Shown piece after piece: positions 33,622-43,824 of a stretch of DNA of 64,000 nt. The number at the start of each line of letters is the position of its first letter. Positions within the stretch are counted from its first letter, which is position 1. The DNA is from Lactococcus taiwanensis (lineage in GTDB: Bacteria > Bacillota > Bacilli > Lactobacillales > Streptococcaceae). The translations under genes were made by a program, and so were the position numbers. The notes beneath the pieces were generated by a model, which searched no databases, was not told where the DNA came from, and saw nothing but the letters and a program-made list of their open reading frames with translations. The stretch lies in the NCBI RefSeq assembly GCF_014905395.1, contig NZ_BNDT01000003.1:124001-188000 (forward strand), in the 5' to 3' direction.

Positions 33622-34992
33622 TTATTTGTTGTTCGCCTTTAATTCGATTTCTTCAAGAGTGTGACCACGTGTTTCGGGCACGAAGAATTGGATAAAGAGC
33701 ACTCCTAGTAAGCAGATAATACCAAAGATGGCAAACACAGCTTCTTGACTCATAGAGGCGGTCATAATTGGGAAAAGCAATCCCACAAGGAATGAGCCAA
33801 TCCAATTAAATGACGATGCAAGTCCTGAAGCACGTCCACGGATCGCGAGTGGAAAAATTTCCCCAACTAATACCCATGTCAAAGGTGCCCAGGTACAGGA
33901 ATAAAGTGCGACGTAGATACATAAAAAGAAGACAATCATCATCGGACTAGAATTAGGAATAATCAGATTGATAATGGCGGGTAGAATAAAGGAAAGACCC
34001 ATAATTGTCCCGCCAATTCGTAGTAAAGTCCGTCTGTTAAATTTATCAGCAATGACTAAGAAGAAAAGCGCTCCCACGACCAAAATGATTCCTTGAATAA
34101 TTGGCCACATTAATGCTTCGCTTGCTGCGTGTCCAGTAGCTTTTTCGACAATCAAAGGGATGTAGTAGAAGATAGCATTGGCCCCTTGAAATTGTTGAAA
34201 GGCAGCTACACCTAAACCAGCTACAACTAGGTAGCGGTAGCGACTGGTAAAAAGCGTTCCCCAGGTTGTAGAAGCCAAAGCGTTCGTTTCTTGTTTTGCG
34301 GTATCTTGGATGGATTTAATCTCGTGGTCAATTTCAGTTGGTTTACGAATGTAGCTTAATACTTGTTTGGCTTCATCTATTTTTCCAGACTTTATTAAAA
34401 AGCGAGGTGACTCTGGTAAAGCGAGTACACCAAAGAACAAGATAAGGGCAGGTACTGCAGCAGCGCCCAGCATGATACGCCAAGCAATATCGGCTCCTAG
34501 ATTTTTCAAAAAATAGTCAACGATATAAGAGAGAAGCATACCCGATACGATCATAACTTGATTGATTCCGGAGAGTCGTCCTCTGATATGAGCAGGTGAC
34601 ATTTCAGACATATAAGAAGGCACTAGTGCAGAAGCTGCTCCAACGGCTAGACCTAAACCAATCCGAACAATAATGAGATAATATTGACCATGATGCGGTG
34701 AAAGAGAAGAAAGTAAGGAACCTACCATGAAGATAAGCGAAGAAATCAAAATCATCTTGCGCCGTCCTAGTCGATCAGATAATAATCCTGCAGCAGCCCC
34801 TCCAAAAATTGCGCCAAACATAACTGATGAAGTAATCCATCCTATAATCGTAGCATTATCAGTTAGGCCCCAGCTGGATTGAAGAAAGGGGAGTGCTCCG
34901 GTCATAACTCCTATGTCATAACCAAACAAAATACCGCCAAAAGCTCCAAAAAAGTAGATAAAAGAAGCCGAAATTTTTTTATTAGTTTTCAT
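33622..34992 (-). CDS. araE: Sugar porter of the major facilitator superfamily, probable arabinose/xylose permease
   Basis: About 456 residues, twelve helices. Family signatures: GGILFGYDIGVMTGALPFL, SDRLGRRKMI, PSYMSEMSPAHIRGRLSG, PESPRFLI, QQFQGANAIFYYIP, DKFNRRTLL, GEIFPLAIRGRA and FVPETRGHTLEEIE, the proton-symport sugar porter set of AraE and XylE. Substrate is inferred from divergence with araB and shared AraR-type boxes. The start is the internal ATG at 34992, downstream of AAAGGAG; the longer N terminus would run into the promoter. Its promoter is 35093-35065. Confidence 0.88.
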   Translation of the reverse strand: MKTNKKISASFIYFFGAFGGILFGYDIGVMTGALPFLQSSWGLTDNATIIGWITSSVMFGAIFGGAAAGLLSDRLGRRKMILISSLIFMVGSLLSSLSPHHGQYYLIIVRIGLGLAVGAASALVPSYMSEMSPAHIRGRLSGINQVMIVSGMLLSYIVDYFLKNLGADIAWRIMLGAAAVPALILFFGVLALPESPRFLIKSGKIDEAKQVLSYIRKPTEIDHEIKSIQDTAKQETNALASTTWGTLFTSRYRYLVVAGLGVAAFQQFQGANAIFYYIPLIVEKATGHAASEALMWPIIQGIILVVGALFFLVIADKFNRRTLLRIGGTIMGLSFILPAIINLIIPNSSPMMIVFFLCIYVALYSCTWAPLTWVLVGEIFPLAIRGRASGLASSFNWIGSFLVGLLFPIMTASMSQEAVFAIFGIICLLGVLFIQFFVPETRGHTLEEIELKANNK

Positions 34993-35036
34993 GCTGTTGA
35001 AATTCTCCTTTAGATAAGGGTGTGTAAACAAGTTTA

Positions 35037-35093
35037 ATGTAAGCGCTATGTTCTAAGCGGTTTCATTTTAACATTTGTGTCCGTACATGTCAA
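35037..35093 (-). promoter_or_regulatory. Promoter of the arabinose permease with AraR-type box and cre-like sites
   Basis: On the minus strand TTGACA (35093-35088), 17 nt, TAAAAT (35070-35065). The spacer holds TGTCCGTACA (plus-strand reading, 35078-35087), a match to the core of AraR operators. Two cre-like sites, ATGTAAGCGCTATGTT (35037-35052) and TTCTAAGCGGTTTCAT (35051-35066), each with one mismatch, lie at the start of the transcript. Confidence 0.75.
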
Positions 35094-35122
35094 GCTTTTT
35101 TTAATTTTTTTGAAATTTATCC

Positions 35123-35176
35123 TTGACATGTCCGTATGTAAGTGCTATTATTTATCCTGTAAGCGCTACGAAAATA
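35123..35176 (+). promoter_or_regulatory. araB promoter with AraR-type box and cre-like site
   Basis: TTGACA (35123-35128), 17 nt, TATTAT (35146-35151). The spacer starts with ATGTCCGTATGTAA. The first 12 bases, CTTGACATGTCC, match the minus-strand permease promoter at 11 positions. A cre-like CTGTAAGCGCTACGAA follows at 35158-35173. Confidence 0.78.
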
Positions 35177-35202
35177 GCAAAACATCATGGATGGGAGAAG
35201 AT

Positions 35203-36804
35203 ATGGAAGCTTCTAAAGCAGAAGAAATGCTTGATGTTGTTGATGTACGTACATATCTAGGGATAGAATTTGGCTCAACACGTATCAAAGCAGTATTAAT
35301 TGACTCACGATTTCACACGATTGCTTCTGGGAGTTACGAGTGGGAAAACCAGTTTGTTGAAGGCTACTGGACTTATTCAACCGAAGAAATATGGAAAGGA
35401 TTACGCGTAAGTTATCGGGCCTTAGCGACGGAGGTCTATGAGAAGTATGGACTTCTTTTAGAAAAGGTTGGTTCAATCGGATTTAGTGCAATGATGCATG
35501 GTTATATGCCTTTTGATCAATCTGGTAAACTTCTTGTCCCTTTTAGAACGTGGCGAAATTCAACCACAAAAGAAGCAGCAAAGCAACTAACGTGTCTTTT
35601 TGAACATAATATTCCAGAGCGCTGGAGTATTGCGCATTATTATCAGGCGATAGTTAATCATGAAAAACACGTCGATCAAGTCGATTATTTGACGACTTTG
35701 GCTGGTTATGTTCATTGGCAACTGACTGGTAAAAAGGTTTTAGGAATAGGAGATGCATCTGGGATGTTTCCGATTGATAGTCTTTCAAAAAGCTATGACG
35801 AGCACCTCATTAATAAATTTGAAGAAAATTTAAAAAAAATGCATCACTCTGTTCATTTGAAAACTATTTTACCAAAGGTCTTGTTAGCTGGCGAAGAAGC
35901 TGGTGTATTGAGTGAGCAAGGCGCCTATTTGATTGATCCTACAGGAAGTCTCAAACCTGGTATTCCTCTTTGTCCACCTGAAGGAGATGCTGGAACAGGA
36001 ATGGTTGCTACGAATAGCATCGGAGTCCGAACAGGAAATGTTTCTGTAGGGACATCAGCTTTTGCCATGATTGTTCTTGAAAAGCCCTTAGCAAAGGTTT
36101 ATCCAGAAATAGACATTGTTACAACACCCGAAGGAAATCTCGTTGGTATGGTGCATGCCAATAATTGTACTTCTGATATCAACGCGTGGATTAAACTTTT
36201 TGAAGAGTTCACAGCGAGTCTTGGTTTAGAAGTTAATCGTGAAAAGATATTTACACTGTTATTTAATAAGGCTTTAGAGGCTGATGAAGATTTAGGTGGA
36301 TTATTGAGCTATGGTTATTTTTCTGGTGAAAATATTACTGGGATCAGTGAAGGGCGGCCAGTCTTTGTCCGACAACCTGACAGCAATTTTAACTTAGCAA
36401 ATTTTATGCGAACTCATCTGTCCAGTGCATTTGGTGCAATGCGTATCGGAATGGATATATTAAAAAAAGAAAAAATTGTTATTGAGGGACTAGTTGGGCA
36501 TGGTGGCTTATTTAAAACACCCCGAGTTGGCCAACAAATCTTAGCCGCAGCACTCCAAAAGCCGATTACAGTAATGGAAACCGCTGGAGAGGGTGGTGCT
36601 TGGGGTATGGCAGTTCTTGCAGCATTTCAAGCCAGTCACTCTAACTGCTTGAGCGACTATTTAAATCAAGTAGTTTTTGCTGACGCTCCCTGTGTTACAC
36701 TCCGGCCCCTCGAAAAAGATGAGCGAGCCTATGATGATTTCATTGCGCGTTATCAAACTGGGCTTGAGATTGAGCGTGCAGCTGTCGAAAAATTACGTTC
36801 ATAA
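35203..36804 (+). CDS. araB: L-ribulokinase-type FGGY sugar kinase
   Basis: Phosphorylates L-ribulose to L-ribulose-5-phosphate. About 533 residues with FGGY-family features: N-terminal phosphate loop [45 protein letters not shown], a catalytic Asp in [20 protein letters not shown], and C-terminal GHGGLFKTP. The start is ATG 35203, 3 nt after GGGAGAAG; the reading frame extends far upstream through the promoter but cannot be coding. First gene of araB-araD-araA; araD starts 14 nt downstream. Confidence 0.9.
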   Translation: MEASKAEEMLDVVDVRTYLGIEFGSTRIKAVLIDSRFHTIASGSYEWENQFVEGYWTYSTEEIWKGLRVSYRALATEVYEKYGLLLEKVGSIGFSAMMHGYMPFDQSGKLLVPFRTWRNSTTKEAAKQLTCLFEHNIPERWSIAHYYQAIVNHEKHVDQVDYLTTLAGYVHWQLTGKKVLGIGDASGMFPIDSLSKSYDEHLINKFEENLKKMHHSVHLKTILPKVLLAGEEAGVLSEQGAYLIDPTGSLKPGIPLCPPEGDAGTGMVATNSIGVRTGNVSVGTSAFAMIVLEKPLAKVYPEIDIVTTPEGNLVGMVHANNCTSDINAWIKLFEEFTASLGLEVNREKIFTLLFNKALEADEDLGGLLSYGYFSGENITGISEGRPVFVRQPDSNFNLANFMRTHLSSAFGAMRIGMDILKKEKIVIEGLVGHGGLFKTPRVGQQILAAALQKPITVMETAGEGGAWGMAVLAAFQASHSNCLSDYLNQVVFADAPCVTLRPLEKDERAYDDFIARYQTGLEIERAAVEKLRS

Positions 36805-36818
36805 TAAGGAGAGAGGAA

Positions 36819-37520
36819 ATGTTAGAAGCCTTAAAAGAAAAAGTTTTAAAAGCGAATCTTGAATTGCCAAAGCATCATCTGGTGGAGTTTACATGGGGGA
36901 ATGCGAGTGCCTTTGATAAAGAAACAGGCTATTTTGTCATTAAGCCAAGTGGAGTAAGTTATGATCAATTAAAAGCCTCCGATATGGTTGTTGTTGATTT
37001 AGAGGGTAAGGTTATTGAAGGAAGTTTAAATCCTTCTTCTGATACACCAACACATGCGGTGCTTTATAAGAATTATCCTGAACTTGGCGGTATTGTCCAT
37101 ACGCATTCCAATTGGGCTACGGCCTGGGCTCAATCTGGTGTTGATGTTTCTGCGATGGGAACAACACACGCTGATACTTTTTATGGACCTGTGCCTTGTA
37201 CAAGGTACTTAAGCCAAAAGGAAATTGATCAGGGTTACGAGTATGAAACGGGAAATGTCATTATCGAAACTTTTAAGGAACGTGGTTTGGGGATTCTGGA
37301 TGTTCCTGCAGTGTTGTTACATGGGCATGGTCCATTTACATGGGGAAAAGATGTGGAGGCGGCAGTATATAATGCTGTTGCTCTTGAAAATGTCTGCAAG
37401 ATGAATATATTCGCACGGCAAATTAATAGTTATGCCCCAGATTTACCTCAACGCATTTTAGACAAACATTATTCACGTAAGCATGGCAAAGATGCATATT
37501 ACGGACAAAAGATGAAATAA
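36819..37520 (+). CDS. araD: L-ribulose-5-phosphate 4-epimerase
   Basis: Interconverts L-ribulose-5-phosphate and D-xylulose-5-phosphate, linking arabinose to the pentose phosphate/phosphoketolase route. 233 residues of the class II aldolase family. Visible: [33 protein letters not shown], the zinc-binding [16 protein letters not shown] (two His), [11 protein letters not shown], and [12 protein letters not shown] with the third His. GGAGAGAGG precedes the ATG. Middle gene of the ara operon. Confidence 0.96.
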   Translation: MLEALKEKVLKANLELPKHHLVEFTWGNASAFDKETGYFVIKPSGVSYDQLKASDMVVVDLEGKVIEGSLNPSSDTPTHAVLYKNYPELGGIVHTHSNWATAWAQSGVDVSAMGTTHADTFYGPVPCTRYLSQKEIDQGYEYETGNVIIETFKERGLGILDVPAVLLHGHGPFTWGKDVEAAVYNAVALENVCKMNIFARQINSYAPDLPQRILDKHYSRKHGKDAYYGQKMK

Positions 37521-37542
37521 TTTAAAGAAAGATGGTAGAAAA

Positions 37543-38967
37543 ATGTTAGAAAATACACAAAAAGAATTTTGGTTTATCACTGGTTCACAATTTTTGTATG
37601 GTCCTGAAGCCTTGAGTACTGTTGAAAAAGATGCGCGCGAAATCGTAGATAAGATGAACAAATCAAATGCTTTGCCTTATCCAATCGTCTTTAAGCTTGT
37701 AGCTACAACAGCAGATAACATCACTAAAATTATGAAAGAAGCGAATTATCATGATGAAGTGGCAGGTGTCATAACTTGGATGCACACTTTTTCCCCAGCT
37801 AAAAACTGGATACGTGGGACGCAACTTTTGACCAAGCCTTTGCTTCATTTAGCGACCCAATTTTTGAACCATATTCCTTACGATACAATTGATTTTGATT
37901 ATATGAATGTGAATCAATCTGCCCATGGTGATCGTGAATATGCTTTTATCAATGCACGTTTGAAAAAAAATAATAAAATTATTTTTGGACACTGGGAAGA
38001 TGAAGCGATTCAGCAACAGATTGCAAAATGGATGAATGTTGCCGTAGCTTATAATGAATCTTATAAAATAAAAGTCGTAACATTTGCTGATAAAATGCGC
38101 GATGTGGCAGTAACTGATGGAGACAAAGTTGAAGCTCAAATCAAATTTGGCTGGACCGTGGATTATTGGGGAGTTGGAGATTTAGTTGAGTATGTGAAGG
38201 GTGTGGAAGAAGCACAAGTAGCTGAGCTTTACGAAGCACTTCAAGAAAAATATGACTATGTAGAGGGTCATAATAGCGCTGAAAAATTTGAACAACATGT
38301 TAAATATCAAATTCGTGAATATATTGCTATTAAAAAATTTATGGATGAAAAAGGCTATAGTGCATTCACTACAAATTTTGAAGATTTGACGGGATTGGAA
38401 CAATTACCAGGTCTTGCTGCGCAAATGCTTTTAGCTGATGGTTATGGTTTTGCTGGTGAAGGGGATTGGAAAACTGCAGCTCTTGTACGTTTATTGAAAA
38501 TTATGGCGCATAATAAACAAACTGTCTTTATGGAAGACTACACGCTGGACTTACGTAAGGGACACGAGGCTATTCTCGGCTCTCACATGTTGGAAGTAGA
38601 TCCTAGTATAGCTTCAGATAAACCGCGGGTAGAAGTTCATCCTCTTGATATTGGAGGAAAAGCTGATCCTGCACGTCTTGTCTTTACTGGGATGGTTGGT
38701 GATGGCGTGGATGTGACCATGGCTGACTATGGCGATGAGTTTAAACTTATTTCTTATGAAGTAAATGGCAATAAGCCTGAAGCTGAAACTCCATTTTTAC
38801 CTGTTGCTAAACAACTTTGGACACCTAAACAGGGCTTGAAAGTAGGTGCGGAACAATGGCTAAGAGCTGGTGGTGGACATCATACTGTCTTATCTTTTGT
38901 AGTAGATACACAACAGCTTGCTGATCTCTGTGCATTATTTGGTTTAACACATGTTAATCTTAGCTAA
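37543..38967 (+). CDS. araA: L-arabinose isomerase
   Basis: Converts L-arabinose to L-ribulose, the first intracellular step, with Mn2+. 474 residues. Motifs: [78 protein letters not shown] with the metal ligand region, [35 protein letters not shown], and [15 protein letters not shown]. It follows araD by 22 nt (AAAGATGG), then a terminator, so the ara operon is araB-araD-araA. Confidence 0.97.
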   Translation: MLENTQKEFWFITGSQFLYGPEALSTVEKDAREIVDKMNKSNALPYPIVFKLVATTADNITKIMKEANYHDEVAGVITWMHTFSPAKNWIRGTQLLTKPLLHLATQFLNHIPYDTIDFDYMNVNQSAHGDREYAFINARLKKNNKIIFGHWEDEAIQQQIAKWMNVAVAYNESYKIKVVTFADKMRDVAVTDGDKVEAQIKFGWTVDYWGVGDLVEYVKGVEEAQVAELYEALQEKYDYVEGHNSAEKFEQHVKYQIREYIAIKKFMDEKGYSAFTTNFEDLTGLEQLPGLAAQMLLADGYGFAGEGDWKTAALVRLLKIMAHNKQTVFMEDYTLDLRKGHEAILGSHMLEVDPSIASDKPRVEVHPLDIGGKADPARLVFTGMVGDGVDVTMADYGDEFKLISYEVNGNKPEAETPFLPVAKQLWTPKQGLKVGAEQWLRAGGGHHTVLSFVVDTQQLADLCALFGLTHVNLS

Positions 38968-38973
38968 TGAACG

Positions 38974-38997
38974 AGAGGAGGCGTGCCTCCTCTTTTT
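38974..38997 (+). terminator. Terminator of araB-araD-araA
   Basis: AGAGGAGGC / GCCTCCTCT perfect 9-bp stem, 2-nt loop, T run. Confidence 0.9.
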
Positions 38998-39117
38998 AGG
39001 TTAAGGTGTTTTAGGGATTGCTGAGGAAAAATAGCAATATTTCCCAGTAAATAGAAGAATAAAATAATAGAATAGTGATAAAAAATGGGTTACAATGAAG
39101 TAAATGGAGGAAATAGA

Positions 39118-41586
39118 ATGACAGATTATAATTCAGAAGCTTATTTAGAAAAGTTGGATAAATGGTGGCGAGCAGCGACTTATCTTGGTGCGGGCATGAT
39201 TTTCTTAAAAAGTAACCCTTTGTTTTCAGTTACAGGGACACCTATTAAAGCTGAAGATTTGAAAGCAAACCCAATTGGACACTGGGGCACAGTATCAGGT
39301 CAAACTTTCTTGTATGCTCATGCTAACCGTTTGATTAACAAGTATCATCAAAAAATGTTTTACCTTGGTGGCCCTGGTCATGGGGGACAAGCAATGGTGG
39401 TCCCTGCATACTTGGACGGGAGCTATACAGAAGCTTATCCAGAAATTACACAAGACTTGGAAGGGATGTCTCGCTTATTTAAACGGTTCTCATTTCCTGG
39501 GGGGATTGGTTCACATATGACAGCTCAAACTCCTGGTTCACTCCATGAAGGTGGTGAGTTAGGTTATGTGCTTTCTCATGCTACGGGTGCAATTCTTGAT
39601 CAACCAGAACAAATCGCATTTGCGGTGGTCGGTGATGGTGAGGCAGAAACGGGTCCTTTGATGACAAGCTGGCATTCGATTAAATTTATTAATCCCAAGA
39701 ATGATGGTGCTGTTTTGCCAATTTTGGATTTAAATGGCTTTAAGATTTCTAATCCGACACTTTTTGCACGTACTTCTGATGTTGATATTCGCAAATTTTT
39801 CGAAGGATTGGGTTATTCTCCTCGTTATATCGAGAATGAAGACATCCATGACTATATGGCTTATCACAAACTCGCAGCAGAAGTTTTTGATAAAGCGATT
39901 GATGACATTCATCAGATTCAAGAAGATGCGCGTGAACATGGTCGCTATCAAAATGGAGAAATTCCAGCATGGCCAATTATAATTGCACGTTTGCCTAAAG
40001 GATGGGGCGGCCCACGATATAACGATTGGTCGGGACCTAAATATGATGGAAAAGGGATGCCGATTGAGCATAGTTTCCGTGCGCACCAAGTGCCATTGCC
40101 ACTTTCATCAAAAAATATGGAAACTCTTCCCGAGTTTGAAGCGTGGATGAATTCTTACCATCCTGAAACATTATTTAATACGGACGGCTCACTTAAAGAG
40201 GAATTGCGTGATTTTGCACCAGAAGGTGAAATGCGTATGGCTTCGAATCCAGTCACAAATGGTGGCGTAGATCGTTCAAATCTGAAACTTCCTAATTGGG
40301 AGGATTTCGCTAATCCAATCACTGCAGAAAATCGCGGTAAATTGCTTCCTGAAACAAACGATAATATGGACATGAACGTGCTCTCGAAATACTTTGCAGA
40401 AATTGTGAAATTAAATCCAACACGTTTTCGTCTTTTTGGACCTGATGAAACAATGTCTAACCGTTTCTGGGAGTTGTTTAAAGTGACCAATCGTCAATGG
40501 ATGCAAGTCATCAAAAATCCAAATGATGAATTTATTGCACCAGAAGGTCGGATCTTAGATTCACAGCTTTCAGAACACCAAGCAGAAGGATGGCTTGAAG
40601 GTTACACGTTAACAGGACGTACTGGTGTTTTTGCAAGTTATGAATCATTCTTGCGCGTTGTAGATTCAATGTTGACGCAACATTTCAAATGGATTCGTCA
40701 AGCGGCTGATCAAAAATGGCGTCATGACTATCCTTCGCTCAATGTGATTTCGACTTCAACGGTTTTCCAACAAGACCATAATGGTTATACTCACCAAGAT
40801 CCAGGGATGTTGACGCATTTGGCGGAAAAGAAATCTGATTTTATCCGGCAATATCTCCCAGCAGATGCGAACACTTTACTCGCTGTCTTTGACCGTGCTT
40901 TCCAAGATCGGAGCAAAATTAATCATATTGTGGCCTCTAAACAACCTCGTCAACAATGGTTTACTAAAGAAGAGGCAAAACAATTGGCGACTGACGGAAT
41001 TGCAACGATTGATTGGGCTTCTACCGCCAAAGAAGGCGAAGCAATTGATCTGGTTTTTGCTTCGGCTGGGGCTGAACCTACAATCGAAACACTCGCGGCT
41101 TTACATCTTGTTAATGAAGTTTTCCCACAGGCGAAATTCCGGTATGTCAACGTGGTTGAACTTGGTCGTTTGCAAAAGAAAAAAGGCGCTTTGAACCAAG
41201 AACGACAACTTTCGGATGCTGAGTTTGAAAAATATTTTGGTCCTTCAGGAACGCCAGTAATCTTTGGATTCCATGGCTATGAAGATTTGATTGAATCTAT
41301 CTTTTACCAAAGAGGACATCAAGGCTTGATTGTTCATGGTTACCGGGAAGATGGTGACATTACAACGACCTATGATATGCGTGTTTATTCTGAGCTGGAC
41401 CGTTTCCATCAAGCTATGGATGCGATGCAAGTGCTTTATGTCGATCGCAAGGTTAACCAGGCTTTAGCCAAAGCATTCATTGATAAAATGAAGCGAATTC
41501 TTGATAAACACTTCGAAGTGACCCGGAATGATGGGGTGGATATTCCTGAGTTCACTGATTGGACTTGGTCTGATTTGAAAAAATAA
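39118..41586 (+). CDS. xfp: Xylulose-5-phosphate/fructose-6-phosphate phosphoketolase
   Basis: Thiamine-diphosphate enzyme splitting xylulose-5-phosphate (or fructose-6-phosphate) with phosphate into acetyl phosphate and glyceraldehyde-3-phosphate (or erythrose-4-phosphate), the key step of heterolactic pentose use. About 822 residues. Visible: YLGAGMIFLKSNPLF, GHWGTVSGQTFLYAHANRLI, YLGGPGHGGQAM, FSFPGGIGSHMTAQTPGSLHEGGELGY, the ThDP/Mg site GDGEAETGPL...DLNGFKISNPT, FQQDHNGYTHQDPG and GFHGYEDLIESIFYQRGH. The start is ATG 39118, after GGAGGAAAT. Located right behind the ara operon but after a terminator, so probably a separate transcript. Confidence 0.96.
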   Translation: MTDYNSEAYLEKLDKWWRAATYLGAGMIFLKSNPLFSVTGTPIKAEDLKANPIGHWGTVSGQTFLYAHANRLINKYHQKMFYLGGPGHGGQAMVVPAYLDGSYTEAYPEITQDLEGMSRLFKRFSFPGGIGSHMTAQTPGSLHEGGELGYVLSHATGAILDQPEQIAFAVVGDGEAETGPLMTSWHSIKFINPKNDGAVLPILDLNGFKISNPTLFARTSDVDIRKFFEGLGYSPRYIENEDIHDYMAYHKLAAEVFDKAIDDIHQIQEDAREHGRYQNGEIPAWPIIIARLPKGWGGPRYNDWSGPKYDGKGMPIEHSFRAHQVPLPLSSKNMETLPEFEAWMNSYHPETLFNTDGSLKEELRDFAPEGEMRMASNPVTNGGVDRSNLKLPNWEDFANPITAENRGKLLPETNDNMDMNVLSKYFAEIVKLNPTRFRLFGPDETMSNRFWELFKVTNRQWMQVIKNPNDEFIAPEGRILDSQLSEHQAEGWLEGYTLTGRTGVFASYESFLRVVDSMLTQHFKWIRQAADQKWRHDYPSLNVISTSTVFQQDHNGYTHQDPGMLTHLAEKKSDFIRQYLPADANTLLAVFDRAFQDRSKINHIVASKQPRQQWFTKEEAKQLATDGIATIDWASTAKEGEAIDLVFASAGAEPTIETLAALHLVNEVFPQAKFRYVNVVELGRLQKKKGALNQERQLSDAEFEKYFGPSGTPVIFGFHGYEDLIESIFYQRGHQGLIVHGYREDGDITTTYDMRVYSELDRFHQAMDAMQVLYVDRKVNQALAKAFIDKMKRILDKHFEVTRNDGVDIPEFTDWTWSDLKK

Positions 41587-41588
41587 GT

Positions 41589-41645
41589 AAAAAAACACTT
41601 GATCGTTTGAATCAAGTGTTTTTTTTTACTGACAGGGCTGTCAGT
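41589..41645. terminator. Convergent terminator pair between xfp and the GH92 gene
   Basis: AAAACACTTGAT / ATCAAGTGTTTT with a T9 run ends xfp (41589-41627). It abuts ACTGACAG-GG-CTGTCAGT (41628-41645), which can serve the opposite strand. Confidence 0.85.
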
Positions 41646-41670
41646 GAATTTTGAAGATGCTTGATGAAAT

Positions 41671-43824
41671 TTAGGGCTTTGTTAGAGAGTAAGGTAATTG
41701 ATCGGCCGTATAACGATGTGGGTGAGGAACGATACCGAGTTCAAAACTGAGCGTTCCTCCGCTCAAAAGTTGTTGGTGTTTAATAAAAGTAGTGCTGACC
41801 GGTTCGTCATTATATGTGATTGCATTGACAAACATTTGCTGTGGTGCATTAGGAGATGCAAGGACGGTCAAGCTCTGACCAGAGGATAACTTGATTGTGG
41901 CTTTATCCCAGAGGGGAATACCAAGAACGTATTGACCAGAAGCAGCCGTGACTGGATAGAATCCTAAACTTGAAAAAATATACCAAGCTGCCATTGTTCC
42001 ATTATCTTCGTCACCAGGATAGCCCTTCGGACTATCATTAAATGTTTCTGTCAGTAAATTTTTGATTAAAGGCGTAGCCATCCAAGGCTTGCCAATGTAA
42101 CTAAAAAGGTATGGGTAATGGAAACTTGGTTGATTTGAGATAGCCACTTGCCCAAATTCGATGGCAGCCATTTCACTCATTTCATGAATTTCAAAACCGT
42201 ATCCTTCAACATTGAAATTTGGTCGTTGGTTGCAAAGCTCGATGAGTTTGTTTTCAAAATTTTCTCTTGAGCCATGTAGTTTAATTAGTCCAGCAAAATC
42301 ATGAAGAACTGACCAAGAAGTTTGCCAAGCAGAACCTTCTGCATAATCACGACCCCAACGAATATCTAAAAAGTCAGGTCTGAAATTTCCGTCAGCATCT
42401 TTTGCTCGCATAAAACCAGTTTCAGAATCAAAAATATTTTGATAGTTTTTTGCGTGATGGGCATAGAAGTCTGAAGTTTCTTTGTCACCGGTTTGTTTCG
42501 CCACTTGCGAAATACAATAATCAGAAAATGCGTAATCTAAAGTGTGATTAACAGATTCATGGTGAGTGAGCGGAACATAACCAAGTTTTAGATAATCTTT
42601 GGTTCCACGACGGCCGTAATTAGCGTTTTCAGATTGACTTGTGGCTCCTTTTTTCATTGCTTCCAAAAACTCGGGCATCAAATCAGGTCGAATGTTTTTA
42701 CTTGCAGCATCAGCAATGACGGCGTCTATCAAGGTTCCAGGCATTAGACCGCGTTCATCAGGAGAAAGCCATTTTGGAAGAAAACCAGTCGCACGATAAG
42801 AATTTAGGAAGCCTTCGAGCATATCACCGTACTCGTCAACGGCTATTAGACTATAAAGCGGATAGACTGTTCGGAAAGTATCCCAGAAGCCATTGTTTGT
42901 ATAGAGGGGACCTTTCTTGACAGTTTTAGAGCTTGTATCGTAATGGATTTTTTGATGCTCTTGGTCAAATTCATAAAAAGTTTGTGGAAAGAGAAATGAG
43001 CGATAAAGATTGTGATAGAAAGTGGAAACTTCGTGTTGATTATGATGCTCAATTTCGATACGTGAAAAAAGGTTATTCCAAGCAGATTCAGCATTTTCCA
43101 AATATGTTTCTGCTGAATTATCTTGTTCACGCTCCAGATTAAGAGCGGCTTGTTCCTTGGAAATAAAAGAAGTAGCAAAATGGATTTGGACCTGCTTGGC
43201 TGCTTTGAAATCTAAGCGAACAGAAGAATCTTCATCAGATAAATTTCCACTTAAAATAAAAGGTTGGTCAGCAGTAAATTTGAGATAAAAAGTAAAATTA
43301 TCATCTTCGCAACCAGCAAAATTAATAATTGAAAGCTCTAAGCTGTAATCGTCAAGTTGTTGAAGTTCATAAGAACCGGGGAGATGAAGCATCAAGCCAT
43401 TATCTTTGAGGCCTAAATTTTGATAATTCATTGATAGAATTCCACCATACATTGATGGAATTAACTGAGATGTAATCTGATAACGTAATTGAGTAATTTT
43501 GAGTTGCGTTGGATTAAAAGTTGATTCTTCTGGACGGTATGAACTTACGGTGTGCCATAATGAAGTTTCAGGCAAAGGACCTGTAATAGGCGTCATTGTC
43601 AAATGTGAGAAATCTCCCATCCAAGGACTGGGTTGGTGAGTGATTCGGTAGCCTTCAAAGGTGCGATCTTCTGGATGAAACCACCAAGCACCACGGGCGG
43701 CACCGGTTGAAGGGGCAAAATAATTCATTCCCCAAGGATAGCCAGTGTATGGAAGGCAATTCCCATGTGAAAAAGTGGGGTGGTTAGCTGTTCCGTGACG
43801 GGTATCAATTTTGTTTATCTTCAT
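41671..43824 (-). CDS. GH92 family alpha-1,2-mannosidase
   Basis: Calcium-dependent inverting exo-alpha-mannosidase. 717 residues, no signal peptide, so cytoplasmic. The N-terminal beta-sandwich begins DTRHGTANHPTFSHGNCLPYTGYPWGMN. The catalytic (alpha/alpha)6 part shows NNGFWDTFRTVYPLY, GFLPKW, YVPLTHHESVNHTLDYAFSDYCI, FRPDFLDIRWGRDYAEGSAWQTSW, and YPGDEDNGTMAAWYIFSSLGFYPV with the conserved Glu-Asp pair. The start overlaps the end of the repressor gene by 4 nt (ATGA), so repressor and enzyme are one operon, divergent from GH125/GH38. Linkage specificity is inferred from the family. Confidence 0.93.
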   Translation of the reverse strand: MKINKIDTRHGTANHPTFSHGNCLPYTGYPWGMNYFAPSTGAARGAWWFHPEDRTFEGYRITHQPSPWMGDFSHLTMTPITGPLPETSLWHTVSSYRPEESTFNPTQLKITQLRYQITSQLIPSMYGGILSMNYQNLGLKDNGLMLHLPGSYELQQLDDYSLELSIINFAGCEDDNFTFYLKFTADQPFILSGNLSDEDSSVRLDFKAAKQVQIHFATSFISKEQAALNLEREQDNSAETYLENAESAWNNLFSRIEIEHHNQHEVSTFYHNLYRSFLFPQTFYEFDQEHQKIHYDTSSKTVKKGPLYTNNGFWDTFRTVYPLYSLIAVDEYGDMLEGFLNSYRATGFLPKWLSPDERGLMPGTLIDAVIADAASKNIRPDLMPEFLEAMKKGATSQSENANYGRRGTKDYLKLGYVPLTHHESVNHTLDYAFSDYCISQVAKQTGDKETSDFYAHHAKNYQNIFDSETGFMRAKDADGNFRPDFLDIRWGRDYAEGSAWQTSWSVLHDFAGLIKLHGSRENFENKLIELCNQRPNFNVEGYGFEIHEMSEMAAIEFGQVAISNQPSFHYPYLFSYIGKPWMATPLIKNLLTETFNDSPKGYPGDEDNGTMAAWYIFSSLGFYPVTAASGQYVLGIPLWDKATIKLSSGQSLTVLASPNAPQQMFVNAITYNDEPVSTTFIKHQQLLSGGTLSFELGIVPHPHRYTADQLPYSLTKP

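Noticed and set aside
35077-35202. Extended araB reading frame upstream of ATG 35203
   Set aside because: It runs through both divergent promoters and the AraR/cre sites, so it cannot be coding in normal expression.
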